From: Marinilabiliaceae bacterium JC017
GTDB taxonomy: Bacteria; Bacteroidota; Bacteroidia; Bacteroidales; Marinilabiliaceae
Length of the DNA stretch: 64,000 nt
Assembly (NCBI GenBank): GCA_004296775.1
Contig: RHGE01000011.1
Location: 1 to 64,000 of the forward strand
Direction of reading: 5' to 3'
Positions within the stretch are counted from its first letter, which is position 1; each line of letters opens with the position of its first letter. Below, piece by piece: positions 43,123 through 51,478 of the stretch. Below the pieces are notes generated by a model. That model saw nothing but the letters and a program-made list of their open reading frames with translations, did not search any database and was not told the origin of the DNA. The position numbers and the translations under genes are program-made.

Positions 43123-44739
43123 ATGAAACATCTATCTACGCTGGTGCTTTTTTTTATTGCCTGCTTGCCGGTTACCCGGGCGTCAGAGGCTGACTCTACC
43201 CAACTGTTGTTTCAGGAGGCCGAAAGGGTGATGGCACTTCGTCATCAGATCAAGCAGGCTAAGGAGATGCATATAAAGGGGCTGGTTGATTCCTTGAAAC
43301 AGTTGCAGGTGACCAGGGAAAAGAGCCAGATGTTTGATCTGTTAATGGATATTCAGCAGGAGTATGAATTCTTTGTGTACGATTCTGCTTTTCATTATTC
43401 CCAAAAAGCCATTGAACTGGCCTATGTGTTAAAGGATCCTTCAAAAATAGCCTTTGCCAAATCCAAGCTGGCTTTAAACCTGCTGTTAAAAGGATTGTAT
43501 AATGATGCCGTGGATACCTTGAAAACCATTGATCCGCAGGTTTTATCACCTTCCCGGCGCATTGGTTTTTATAGTTACTTCTACCGGGCCTATTATGATC
43601 TATCTAATTATTCTCGTGATAAGTATTATTCTCCCCGTTATAAAGAACAAGGCCATGTTTACACCGAAAAAATATTTAAGGAGGCCAATGAAAATTCCTA
43701 CCAATATTTGTTGGCTAAGGCTCTGAACCATCTGGCGCGAGGCAATCATGACCGCGCTATGGCTTTCTACAGTCAGCTTATTGATGAACATCCTTTGGAT
43801 CATCACCAGTTGGCCATTTGTTATTTTGGGATGGGTTTTATTTACAGTGTTACCGGTGAAAATGAAAAGGCCAAGTGGTACCTGCTCAAATCAACCATTG
43901 AAGACATGCTTTCTGCCACCAAGGAGACGGCCGCCTCCAGGGTGTTGGCCGAGCTGCTCTTTAACGAAGGAAATATTGATGATGCCTATAAATTTATTCA
44001 TCTGGCAAAGGAAGATGCTGACTTTTATGGGACGGAACAACGGAAGCTGGAAATCTCCTATGTGCTTCCCCGTATCGAAGGGGCCTGGCTCAACCGGGTG
44101 GAAGCACAAAAAAATGTTGCTCTGGATGTGTCCATAGGTATGTCTGTTTTGGCCATTATCATTATTATTTTCTCCCTGATTATTTACCGGCAGTTGAGTA
44201 AGCTTCGCAAGGCACGGAAAACTATCCTCGAATCCAATGAGAGTCTGAAGGAAGTCAACGAGATGTTGCGGGAAGCCAATAAAATAAAGGTGGAATACAT
44301 TGGTTACTATTTTAATTTCAGTTCGCAATACATCGATAAACTGGATAATCTGAAGAAAGTCATATCTCATCAGTTACTCACCAAGAAATATGATGAGATC
44401 GCCAAAGAGTTGAAGGGGTATAACTCGAAAAAGGAACGGGAACAATTGTTTAATAATTTCGATCGTATTTTTTTGAAACTGTTTCCTGACTTTGTCGCAC
44501 GGTTTAATGACCTGTTTAACGAAGAAGACCGGATTGTATTGAAAGATCCATATGCGCTGAATACCAATCTCAGGATTTTTGCGCTCATACGCTTGGGCGT
44601 TAGAGATAATGAGAAAATTGCCAGTGTTTTAGACTTTTCGGTGAACACCATTTATACCTATAAGACTCGGATAAAGAAAAAATCCATCGTTCCCAACGAA
44701 GAGTTCGAGGACCGGATTATGGATATCCGGTCGGTGTAG
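43123..44739 (+). CDS. DUF6377 membrane-spanning regulator (SusR-like layout), locus 3
   Basis: About 538 residues from the ATG at 43123, which begins a clean signal sequence, MKHLSTLVLFFIACLPVTRA. The periplasmic part is helical with TPR-like repeats (YDSAFHYSQKAIELAYVL, ARGNHDRAMAFYSQLIDE). A membrane helix, VSIGMSVLAIIIIIFSLIIY, lies near residues 335-358. The cytoplasmic part has a coiled coil, the DUF6377 region (VEYIGYYFNFSSQYIDKLD) and a C-terminal LuxR-like HTH (DNEKIASVLDFSVNTIYTYK). The layout of periplasmic sensor, one helix and DNA-binding tail recalls SusR, which activates the sus genes on maltose. It precedes the Sus-like operon, which it probably controls. Confidence 0.85.
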   Translation: MKHLSTLVLFFIACLPVTRASEADSTQLLFQEAERVMALRHQIKQAKEMHIKGLVDSLKQLQVTREKSQMFDLLMDIQQEYEFFVYDSAFHYSQKAIELAYVLKDPSKIAFAKSKLALNLLLKGLYNDAVDTLKTIDPQVLSPSRRIGFYSYFYRAYYDLSNYSRDKYYSPRYKEQGHVYTEKIFKEANENSYQYLLAKALNHLARGNHDRAMAFYSQLIDEHPLDHHQLAICYFGMGFIYSVTGENEKAKWYLLKSTIEDMLSATKETAASRVLAELLFNEGNIDDAYKFIHLAKEDADFYGTEQRKLEISYVLPRIEGAWLNRVEAQKNVALDVSIGMSVLAIIIIIFSLIIYRQLSKLRKARKTILESNESLKEVNEMLREANKIKVEYIGYYFNFSSQYIDKLDNLKKVISHQLLTKKYDEIAKELKGYNSKKEREQLFNNFDRIFLKLFPDFVARFNDLFNEEDRIVLKDPYALNTNLRIFALIRLGVRDNEKIASVLDFSVNTIYTYKTRIKKKSIVPNEEFEDRIMDIRSV

Positions 44740-44796
44740 CTTTGTTCAAATCGGATGGAAATATATAAAGAGGTTAGAGGTCAGAAGTTAGAGGGG

Positions 44797-44836
44797 GAAA
44801 TAAATAGAAATACATGGAAACAGATTGAAATAGACC
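44797..44836. repeat. 10-bp phased GAAA repeat (reverse orientation)
   Basis: GAAATAAATA, GAAATACATG, GAAACAGATT and GAAATAGACC in succession. This is the reverse complement of the TTTC repeat at 36775-36960. Confidence 0.7.
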
Positions 44837-44897
44837 GCACTTACCAATGTCAATCTCGAACAACAATCAGCATTAAGTAACATCCCTCAAAGAGGTT

Positions 44898-44922
44898 TTT
44901 TTTCAGGATTCTCCTGAAAAAA
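44898..44922. terminator. Perfect hairpin with T and A flanks
   Basis: TTTTTTCAGGA (44898-44908) and TCCTGAAAAAA (44912-44922) with a 3-nt loop, 158 bp after the DUF6377 gene. The T run is inside the stem, so terminator function is uncertain. Confidence 0.45.
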
Positions 44923-45062
44923 CATAGTGTCTTACGGGTGATATTGGTGTATTTATTGGTAAAATATTTTGGCGAGCAGTAAATCATCTTGATACTTTTT
45001 ACTTTTCTGAATTGTCCAGGTTAGGGAATTACAATCCCGGTTGTGTAATCTTAATTGTCTTA

Positions 45063-45097
45063 TCCTGATACTTGATACTTTTATCTTGATACTTTTT
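45063..45097. repeat. Left border repeat of the GTGACA array
   Basis: TCCTGATACTTGATACTTTT followed by ATCTTGATACT. Nearly identical to 45234-45264 on the other side of the array. Confidence 0.8.
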
Positions 45098-45224
45098 GTG
45101 ACACAATAAATCCCATCCGTGACAGGGAAAACCTTCTCCGTGACAGCCGGTACCCCTTCCGTGACATGACCTGAGGCCTTCCGTGACACGATGAACCCCT
45201 TCCGTGACAGCGAAAACCTGCTCC
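45098..45224. repeat. Six-copy 21-bp GTGACA array
   Basis: GTGACA occurs at 45098, 45119, 45140, 45161, 45183 and 45204, that is at 21, 21, 21, 22 and 21 bp. From the second copy it is preceded by TCC, so the constant part is TCCGTGACA. The 12-13 bases between differ from unit to unit. It lies about 370-500 bp upstream of the locus 3 susC start. Regular two-turn spacing with variable interiors resembles a protein-binding array more than a simple minisatellite. Confidence 0.9.
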
Positions 45225-45233
45225 GCTCGTTTG

Positions 45234-45264
45234 TCCTGATACTTGATACTTTTTTCTTGATACT
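45234..45264. repeat. Right border repeat of the GTGACA array
   Basis: TCCTGATACTTGATACTTTT followed by TTCTTGATACT, a direct copy of the left border. Confidence 0.8.
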
Positions 45265-45596
45265 AACTTGGGGAATCATCCTTCGGGCATGGACATATGG
45301 ATTGAGATGGTTCTGTCAGGGGGTAAAATCACCAAAAACCTCTCCAAATCGTGTCAGACCGCTTTGTATTCGATCTATATTTTTAACATTTATTAAGAGG
45401 TTTAAACAGAAGGTAACCAATGAATAGGGGATTTCATGGTTCTTTATATTTCTAGATTCTCTATAGGTAATTATTAAATCCGTTGCGCCTTCAATTTCTT
45501 TGCCTGTGTAAAGACAATACGTCATTTCTACCGATGATGTATTGGATAATAGAAGAGAGAATCTTGAATCAGTTAATACAATTTATGGAGAGTTTT

Positions 45597-48524
45597 ATGA
45601 AAAAGTTACTAACGATGGTTAGTGCATTTTTACTCAGTATTGGGTTATATGCACAGACATTTGATGTCAAGGGAAAGGTGTGCGATGGCACCACCAATGA
45701 GCCATTGCCTGGCGTTTCCATTGTTGTTAAAGGTACAACAAACGGAACCACCAGTGATATTGATGGCAATTTCATGCTTAAAGTAAATAATGGAGAAGCA
45801 TTAAGTTTCTCTTTTATTGGTTATGCAACTAAAGAAGTAGTAGTTACTTCCGATGTACCGCTTAATATTAATCTGGAGCCCGATGCACTTGACCTGGATC
45901 AGGTAGTGATAGTTGGTTATGGTATCCAGAAGAAGAAAGACAAAACAGGAGCCGTGATGCGTGTGGGTGCTGATGATTTGAACCAGGGGGTATTACAGGA
46001 TCCTATCCAGGGTATCATGGGTAAAGTGGCTGGTGTTAACATCACCAAAAAAGGGGGTGACCCTAACGCAGGCTTTAATGTGCAGATTCGTGGGACAGCC
46101 GGATTTAAATCAGGTACTTCACCGCTGTATGTGGTTGACGGAGTGCCGGGAGTTGATCCTACTACCATTGCACCGGAAGATATTGAATCATTCAACATCC
46201 TGAAAGATGCCTCTTCAGCCGCTATTTACGGATCACGAGGTGCTACCGGTGTGATTATCATCACTACTAAAAAAGGAAAGTATCAGCAAAAAGGACAACT
46301 TACTTATAACGGTTACCTGTCTACTGATTTCGTCGCTAATCGTCTCGATCTTTTAAGTGCGAGTGATATCCGCAAATATGCCAAGGATAACAATTTGTCA
46401 CTGGATGATGGCGGTGCCGACACCGATTGGCAGGATGAGGTTTTCAGAACAGGAACAACTCAGTCGCACAACCTGGCCATGTCTGGGGGATCAGAGCAAG
46501 GTACCTACCGGGCCAGTGTTAACTATGAAAACTTTGAAGGGGTTCTGAAAGGAACCGATAAGGAACGTGCTATCATGCGTTTGAATGCCACGCAAAAAGC
46601 CATTAACGACCGGTTAACCCTGAGCATGAATTTGTCGGGTACCTTTGAGCATAACAACTACGTTAAAACTGATGGAAATAACGGGGAAGCTGTGTTGTTT
46701 CAGACTTACTCCCGGAATCCGACCTATCCGGTTTACAACGAAGATGGTTCTTATTTTGAAGTAAATGACTTCGAGAACTCTAACCCGGTGGCGTTAATTG
46801 ATCAGATGCAGAATAAACGCGAAGCAAAACGTTACCTGGCTAATGTGAAAGCTGATTTTGAAATTGTGGATGGCCTGGTGGCAGGCATTAATGCCAGTTA
46901 CCGAAAAGATGATGAGGAAAAATGGTTTTTCCGTCCTTCTTACCAGATCACTACCAGTGATGGTGGTTATGCCAAACGTGAATATGCCAATGAGGACACC
47001 AAGTTGTTTGAAACCACTTTGAAGTATAATAAAACATTCAACAATTTCCATAACCTGAATTTATTGGGTGGTTACTCCTGGCAGGAAGACCGTAAGGACA
47101 GCTTCGGTGCCCAGGGACGTGGAATGTTATCAGATATAGTAGGGGCCGACAACCTGAAATTTGCCAACGATGTGTTGCCGCAGGATATCTGGTCGTGGAA
47201 AGAAAGAAACCGTTTGATCTCTTTCATTGGTCGTGCTGTTTATAATTTCGATTCGAAATATTACCTGACAGCTACTATTCGTCGTGACGGTTCTTCCCGT
47301 TTCGGTGCAAACCACGAATGGGGATGGTTCCCATCGTTCTCTACAGCCTGGGATATTTCTCGTGAAGCTTTCATGTCGGATGTTAACTGGCTGGAACAAT
47401 TAAAACTGAGAGCTGGTTATGGTGTTACCGGTAACCAGGAAATTGGTAACTATCATGACATTGCCCGCATTCATGCCGATGGTCGTACGCTTGATCCTAC
47501 TACAGGTGATAAAACGCTGATCATTAAACAGGCTAGTAATGCCAACCCGGATTTGAAATGGGAAGAGAATAAAGAGTGGAACTTTGGTGTTGACTTCTCG
47601 GTACTAAATAACAGGCTGACCGGTTCGGTTGATTACTATAATAAAACGACCACCGATTTGTTGGCTGAATACCAGGTGCCCGTTCCTCCAAATCGTTACG
47701 AGAATATCTATGCGAATGCCGGAGAGATCTCTAACAAGGGGTTGGAAATCAATTTGACGGGTAATGTTATCCGAAAAGGCGATTTGACCTGGAAATCAAA
47801 TGTCTCTTTTGCTGCCAATAAACAAAAGGTAGAGTCATTATCTGATGATAACTACGACCTGGATAACATGCATGTATCCTGGATCAGTGCCCGTGGGATG
47901 GTTGGTGTATGGACACAACTAATTGAACCGGGTCGTGAATTGGGTACCTTCTATGGTTGGAAAAATGCCGGTATCGATCAGAATGGTCAATGGTTGTTCT
48001 ACGATAAGGAAGGTAATATCACCAAGGAGCAAAAAGATGAGGATCGTCAGGTGATTGGTCATGCCTTACCTGATTTCACCATGGGATGGACCAACCAGTT
48101 CAACTACAAAAATTGGGATTTGAGTTTTGCCTTGAGAGCCGTAGTAGGTGGTGATGTATTAAATGTGACCCGCATGGTACTTGGAAATCCGGGTATGCTG
48201 CCTAACCGTAACGGGTTAACCGATGCCTTGAAGTTAGCTCCTGTGTTGAGCGATGGGCCTAAATATTCCGACTATTACGTGGAGGATGGTTCATTCCTTC
48301 GTTTGGATAACATCACGCTGGGGTATAATGTGAATGTGAGCAAGATTAACTGGTTGAGCAATTGTCGTTTTTATGTGAGCTCCAACAACCTGCTTACCCT
48401 GACCAAATATTCAGGTATTGATCCTGAGGCCAGCTATGGTGGCTATGAATACCTGGGACTGGATATGTATGATGTGTATCCTAAAACAAGGTCGTTCACC
48501 TTCGGAATGAAAATCGGATTTTAA
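45597..48524 (+). CDS. SusC/RagA TonB-linked outer-membrane transporter without STN domain, locus 3
   Basis: About 975 residues from the ATG at 45597, giving the signal peptide MKKLLTMVSAFLLSIGLYAQ. The frame start at 45483 adds a non-secretory leader. The regulatory domain follows at once (FDVKGKVCDGTTNEPLPGVS), so there is no STN domain. Then DQVVIVGYGIQKKKDKTGAV, plug (VQIRGTAGFKSGTSPLYVVD, ILKDASSAAIYGSRGATGV) and barrel ending FTFGMKIGF. Lack of STN fits control by the DUF6377 regulator rather than a sigma/FecR pair. Neighbours suggest malto-oligosaccharide or another alpha-glucan as cargo. Confidence 0.95.
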   Translation: MKKLLTMVSAFLLSIGLYAQTFDVKGKVCDGTTNEPLPGVSIVVKGTTNGTTSDIDGNFMLKVNNGEALSFSFIGYATKEVVVTSDVPLNINLEPDALDLDQVVIVGYGIQKKKDKTGAVMRVGADDLNQGVLQDPIQGIMGKVAGVNITKKGGDPNAGFNVQIRGTAGFKSGTSPLYVVDGVPGVDPTTIAPEDIESFNILKDASSAAIYGSRGATGVIIITTKKGKYQQKGQLTYNGYLSTDFVANRLDLLSASDIRKYAKDNNLSLDDGGADTDWQDEVFRTGTTQSHNLAMSGGSEQGTYRASVNYENFEGVLKGTDKERAIMRLNATQKAINDRLTLSMNLSGTFEHNNYVKTDGNNGEAVLFQTYSRNPTYPVYNEDGSYFEVNDFENSNPVALIDQMQNKREAKRYLANVKADFEIVDGLVAGINASYRKDDEEKWFFRPSYQITTSDGGYAKREYANEDTKLFETTLKYNKTFNNFHNLNLLGGYSWQEDRKDSFGAQGRGMLSDIVGADNLKFANDVLPQDIWSWKERNRLISFIGRAVYNFDSKYYLTATIRRDGSSRFGANHEWGWFPSFSTAWDISREAFMSDVNWLEQLKLRAGYGVTGNQEIGNYHDIARIHADGRTLDPTTGDKTLIIKQASNANPDLKWEENKEWNFGVDFSVLNNRLTGSVDYYNKTTTDLLAEYQVPVPPNRYENIYANAGEISNKGLEINLTGNVIRKGDLTWKSNVSFAANKQKVESLSDDNYDLDNMHVSWISARGMVGVWTQLIEPGRELGTFYGWKNAGIDQNGQWLFYDKEGNITKEQKDEDRQVIGHALPDFTMGWTNQFNYKNWDLSFALRAVVGGDVLNVTRMVLGNPGMLPNRNGLTDALKLAPVLSDGPKYSDYYVEDGSFLRLDNITLGYNVNVSKINWLSNCRFYVSSNNLLTLTKYSGIDPEASYGGYEYLGLDMYDVYPKTRSFTFGMKIGF

Positions 48525-48546
48525 TTAATGGCTTAAAGAGAATATC

Positions 48547-50025
48547 ATGAAGATTAAAATATATAACCTTTTACTTTTGGGTGGTTTGTTCGCCTCCTCA
48601 TGTACTAATCTGGATGATCAGGTGTACAGCGAGATTACGGGCGATCAATATCCTGAAAACCAAATTCAGGCTCAGTTAATTACCAACAATGCTTATTCGC
48701 AGTTGCAAAACCATTGTGATCACGGGTGGTGGTTTGCCCAGGAAATAACCGGTGATTTAATCGTAGCCCCCACACGTGGTGGTGACTGGGACGATGGTGG
48801 TAAATGGCGTAAGCTACATCAGCACACCTGGGATAACAACATTGAAGCAGTCAATGATATGTGGCGTAACTTCTATAACGGGGTTACCGAATGTAACAAA
48901 GCCATTGAATACCTGGGAGATTCGGAGACAGCTAAAAATGCCGTGGCACAAATGAAAGTTTTGCGTGCTTACTACTATTACCTGTTGATCGATAACTATG
49001 GCGATGTGCCTTATATCACCTCTTTCTCCGAGGCACCTGAAAAGCCACAGAAGGAGACCCGGGCAAAGATTTTTGAAAATATCGTAATAGATATAAAAGC
49101 TTCTATTGATGATTTGGATGGTGTTTCCAAGAGTTCGGTGAATAAATACACCGCTTATGCATTACTGGCCAAATTGTATCTGAACGCAGAGGTTTTTACC
49201 GGAACAGCACAATGGCAGGAAGCCGAGAATTACTGTGATAAGGTAATGGAAGGGTCTTATGGATTGGAATCAAACCGATTGGCTCCTTTTTCAGCCGAGA
49301 ATGAAAATTCATCAGAGAATATTTTCACCATTCCTTACGATGAGGATAACTACCAGGGCTTTCTGTTGCACAGACGGTCATTACACTATAACAGTACTGT
49401 TACTTTTGATGCCAATACCACTTTTTGGAATGGCTTCTGTACACAGGAAAAACTGGTAGATCTTTTTGAAGATGGTGACCAGCGTAAGAGTGGTTTGCTA
49501 TTGGGAAAACAATATTCATCAACCGGCGAAGAGATCCTGGATGCCGGTGCTGGTAATGCGCCTTTGGTATTTACCAAGAATGTGCCTGCATTAAAAATGG
49601 ATGCCTCCTATTCAGCACAGGAAATTAAGATGTCGGGTGCCCGCATGGTGAAATTTGAAGTGGAAAAAGGGGTGAAAGATCATATGAACAATGACTTCCC
49701 TATTTTCCGACTGGCTGACTTTAAACTGATGAAAGCCGAGTGTGAGTTGAGAAAAGCAGGCGGAAGCACCACTGAAGCTAAAACACTGATTAATGAGATT
49801 CGTACCATGGCCGGTGCTACACCTTGGAATGATGCAGATATTACATTGGATAACCTGTTGGATGAGCGTGGACGTGAATTGTGGTGTGAAGGACACCGTC
49901 GTCAGGATTTGGTTCGTTTTGACAAATTCAAAGACGGCTGGTGGGAGAAAGCACCGGACAGTGAAGCAAACTATATTTTCCCCATCCCGCAATGGGCCAT
50001 TGATAGTAACCCGAACTTGAAATAG
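48547..50025 (+). CDS. SusD/RagB family lipoprotein, locus 3
   Basis: 492 residues. Lipobox ASSC, lipidated Cys at about residue 19, followed by TNLDDQVYSEITGDQY. AQMKVLRAYYYYLLIDNYGD, KYTAYALLAKLYLNAEVF, RLADFKLMKAECELRKAGG and the end LLDERGRELWCEGHRRQDLV with FPIPQWAIDSNPNL are typical. It binds glycan at the surface together with SusC, from which it is separated by 22 bp. Confidence 0.95.
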   Translation: MKIKIYNLLLLGGLFASSCTNLDDQVYSEITGDQYPENQIQAQLITNNAYSQLQNHCDHGWWFAQEITGDLIVAPTRGGDWDDGGKWRKLHQHTWDNNIEAVNDMWRNFYNGVTECNKAIEYLGDSETAKNAVAQMKVLRAYYYYLLIDNYGDVPYITSFSEAPEKPQKETRAKIFENIVIDIKASIDDLDGVSKSSVNKYTAYALLAKLYLNAEVFTGTAQWQEAENYCDKVMEGSYGLESNRLAPFSAENENSSENIFTIPYDEDNYQGFLLHRRSLHYNSTVTFDANTTFWNGFCTQEKLVDLFEDGDQRKSGLLLGKQYSSTGEEILDAGAGNAPLVFTKNVPALKMDASYSAQEIKMSGARMVKFEVEKGVKDHMNNDFPIFRLADFKLMKAECELRKAGGSTTEAKTLINEIRTMAGATPWNDADITLDNLLDERGRELWCEGHRRQDLVRFDKFKDGWWEKAPDSEANYIFPIPQWAIDSNPNLK

Positions 50026-50063
50026 TAAGGCGTTAATTGGTACGAATAAAAAATGAAATGACA

Positions 50064-50768
50064 ATGAATAAGATAACATTACTTTCTATAGCCATCTTGT
50101 CAAGCTTTTTTATCACTTCTTGTGATGATGAGGTGGATCTGCCTCCCGTATTGGAGATCTTTGACGGGTATTATATCCAGGGCGATGCAACCCCTTATGA
50201 CGGGTTGGATAATAACGGACTAATGATTGATGGGAATGCCGAAGGTCAGGCCACTAAATACCTTAATCTTAAGAGTGGTTCCATAACCGTTACACGTGAG
50301 AAAAATTCCACCACGGAAAATCCTAATTCCACCACTTTTGGATTGAATGGTGAAGGTGAATTTGTGGAAGGTGGAAATGCGATTGCATGCACCCAAACAC
50401 CTGGGTATTATTTTTTCCGCTCCGATGTAGAGGCTAAATCCATTGATTATGTGGCCATCAATTCCTGGGGTGTCATTGGAAGTGCCACACCAGGTGGCTG
50501 GGGTGAAGATACTGACATGGCCCTTGTGTCATCGGATAATGGTGTGTACGTTTATTCGGTTGATGTGGAGTTAAAAGGCGGTGAATGGTTAAAATTCAGA
50601 GCCAATGATCAGTGGGCACCTCAGTTTGGGGTGAAAGATGGTAAATTTGCGCTGCGTCTATATGAATCAGAGGACGATCCGGGTTCCATTAAGGTGGAAG
50701 AAACAGGTCTGTATACTGTTAAAATGACCCTTGGTGCGGCATTTGAATATGAATTAATAAAGAAATAA
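50064..50768 (+). CDS. SusE/SusF-like glycan-binding lipoprotein, short form
   Basis: About 234 residues from the ATG at 50064 (ATG 50058 also possible). Lipobox ITSC gives a lipidated Cys at residue 20, then the acidic DDEVDLPP expected of a surface lipoprotein. The C-terminal part, INSWGVIGSATPGGWGEDTD followed by VYVYSVDVELKGGEWLKFRA and NDQW, is the starch-binding module of SusE and SusF with its exposed Trp residues. B. thetaiotaomicron SusE and SusF are longer and carry two or three such modules. Here there is one, after a shorter N-terminal domain. It is third in the susC-susD operon and ends before a strong terminator. Confidence 0.85.
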   Translation: MNKITLLSIAILSSFFITSCDDEVDLPPVLEIFDGYYIQGDATPYDGLDNNGLMIDGNAEGQATKYLNLKSGSITVTREKNSTTENPNSTTFGLNGEGEFVEGGNAIACTQTPGYYFFRSDVEAKSIDYVAINSWGVIGSATPGGWGEDTDMALVSSDNGVYVYSVDVELKGGEWLKFRANDQWAPQFGVKDGKFALRLYESEDDPGSIKVEETGLYTVKMTLGAAFEYELIKK

Positions 50769-50870
50769 CAGGAATATTGCTTTGATTGGTGATAGAGACT
50801 GTTAATTTTGAGCAAAACCAAGAAGATCCTTTAACGAAAGGATCGATTTACCAATAATTAAACATTCGAA

Positions 50871-50917
50871 ATGTGGATATTCGCTCCTCGGAGAGGAATA
50901 TTCACATTTTTTTATCC
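50871..50917 (+). terminator. Terminator of the locus 3 susCDE-like operon
   Basis: AATGTGGATATTC (50871-50883) pairs with GAATATTCACATT (50897-50909), with an inner CTCC/GGAG, and is followed by T7. A smaller stem GATCCTTT/AAAGGATC (50826-50845) precedes it. The GH97 gene downstream therefore needs its own promoter or read-through. Confidence 0.9.
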
Positions 50918-50989
50918 CCTCTTGAAGGAAAATATAGAAATAGCTGGAGATAGATAGAAACAGGGAAATAAGGCAAGACGGTAACAGTT

Positions 50990-51360
50990 TTTTCTCTGCG
51001 TCTTGGGTTGTTTGCAGTAAATGAAGCAGCTAGAAATACATAGAAATAAATTGAAACAGATAGTCAGGTCAGCAACCTGTCAGCGTCCGAAGGACCTGAT
51101 AGCGTTAACTACCCAAATCAAGTCCTGCTGATGCTTACAGGTTCTTTTTTCTGCGTCCTGGCGCCTCTGCGGTAAATGGAAAACAGCTAGAAATACATAG
51201 AAATAAATTGAAACAGATAGTTAGGTCAGCAACCTGTCAGCGTCCAAAGGACCTGATAGCGTTAACTGCCGATAGAAACCCTGGAAATAAATTGAAATAG
51301 AGAAATAAAGCAGGGTGATAACAGTTTTTTTCTCTGCGTCTTACCACCTCTGCAGTTTTC
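50990..51360. repeat. Tandemly duplicated composite repeat unit
   Basis: A unit of about 157 bp is present nearly twice and a third time in part. Each holds a CTCTGCGTC...GCAG module (reverse GCAGAG type), a 10-bp phased GAAAT run (CTAGAAATACATAGAAATAA) and the 36-bp AACCTG-GTTAAC element (51074-51109 and 51231-51266). The order is the same in both full units. Confidence 0.85.
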
Positions 51361-51397
51361 TAAAAAAGAATAACTCTGTGCCTCAGTGTTTGCCGTC

Positions 51398-51472
51398 TAT
51401 AAATCTATTGTCTCATGTCTAAAAGTCTATTGTCTAATAATCTATTATCTAAAAATCTCTTGTCTAAATATT
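51398..51472. repeat. TCTATTGTCTAA-type repeat before the locus 3 GH97 gene
   Basis: AATCTATTGTC, AAGTCTATTGTCTAATAATC and TATTATCTAAAAATCTCTTG in series, ending CTAAATATTATACACATG at the GH97 start. A similar CTTGTCTAAATATACACGT leads into hemN on the minus strand. Confidence 0.6.
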
Positions 51473-51478
51473 ATACAC

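Noticed and set aside
45098-45224. CRISPR array made of GTGACA repeats
   Set aside because: The unit is 21 bp with a 9-base constant part, far too short for repeat plus spacer, and there are no cas genes.
45191-45427. 78-codon frame upstream of locus 3 susC
   Set aside because: It runs through the end of the GTGACA array and the border repeat, with no domain or signal sequence.
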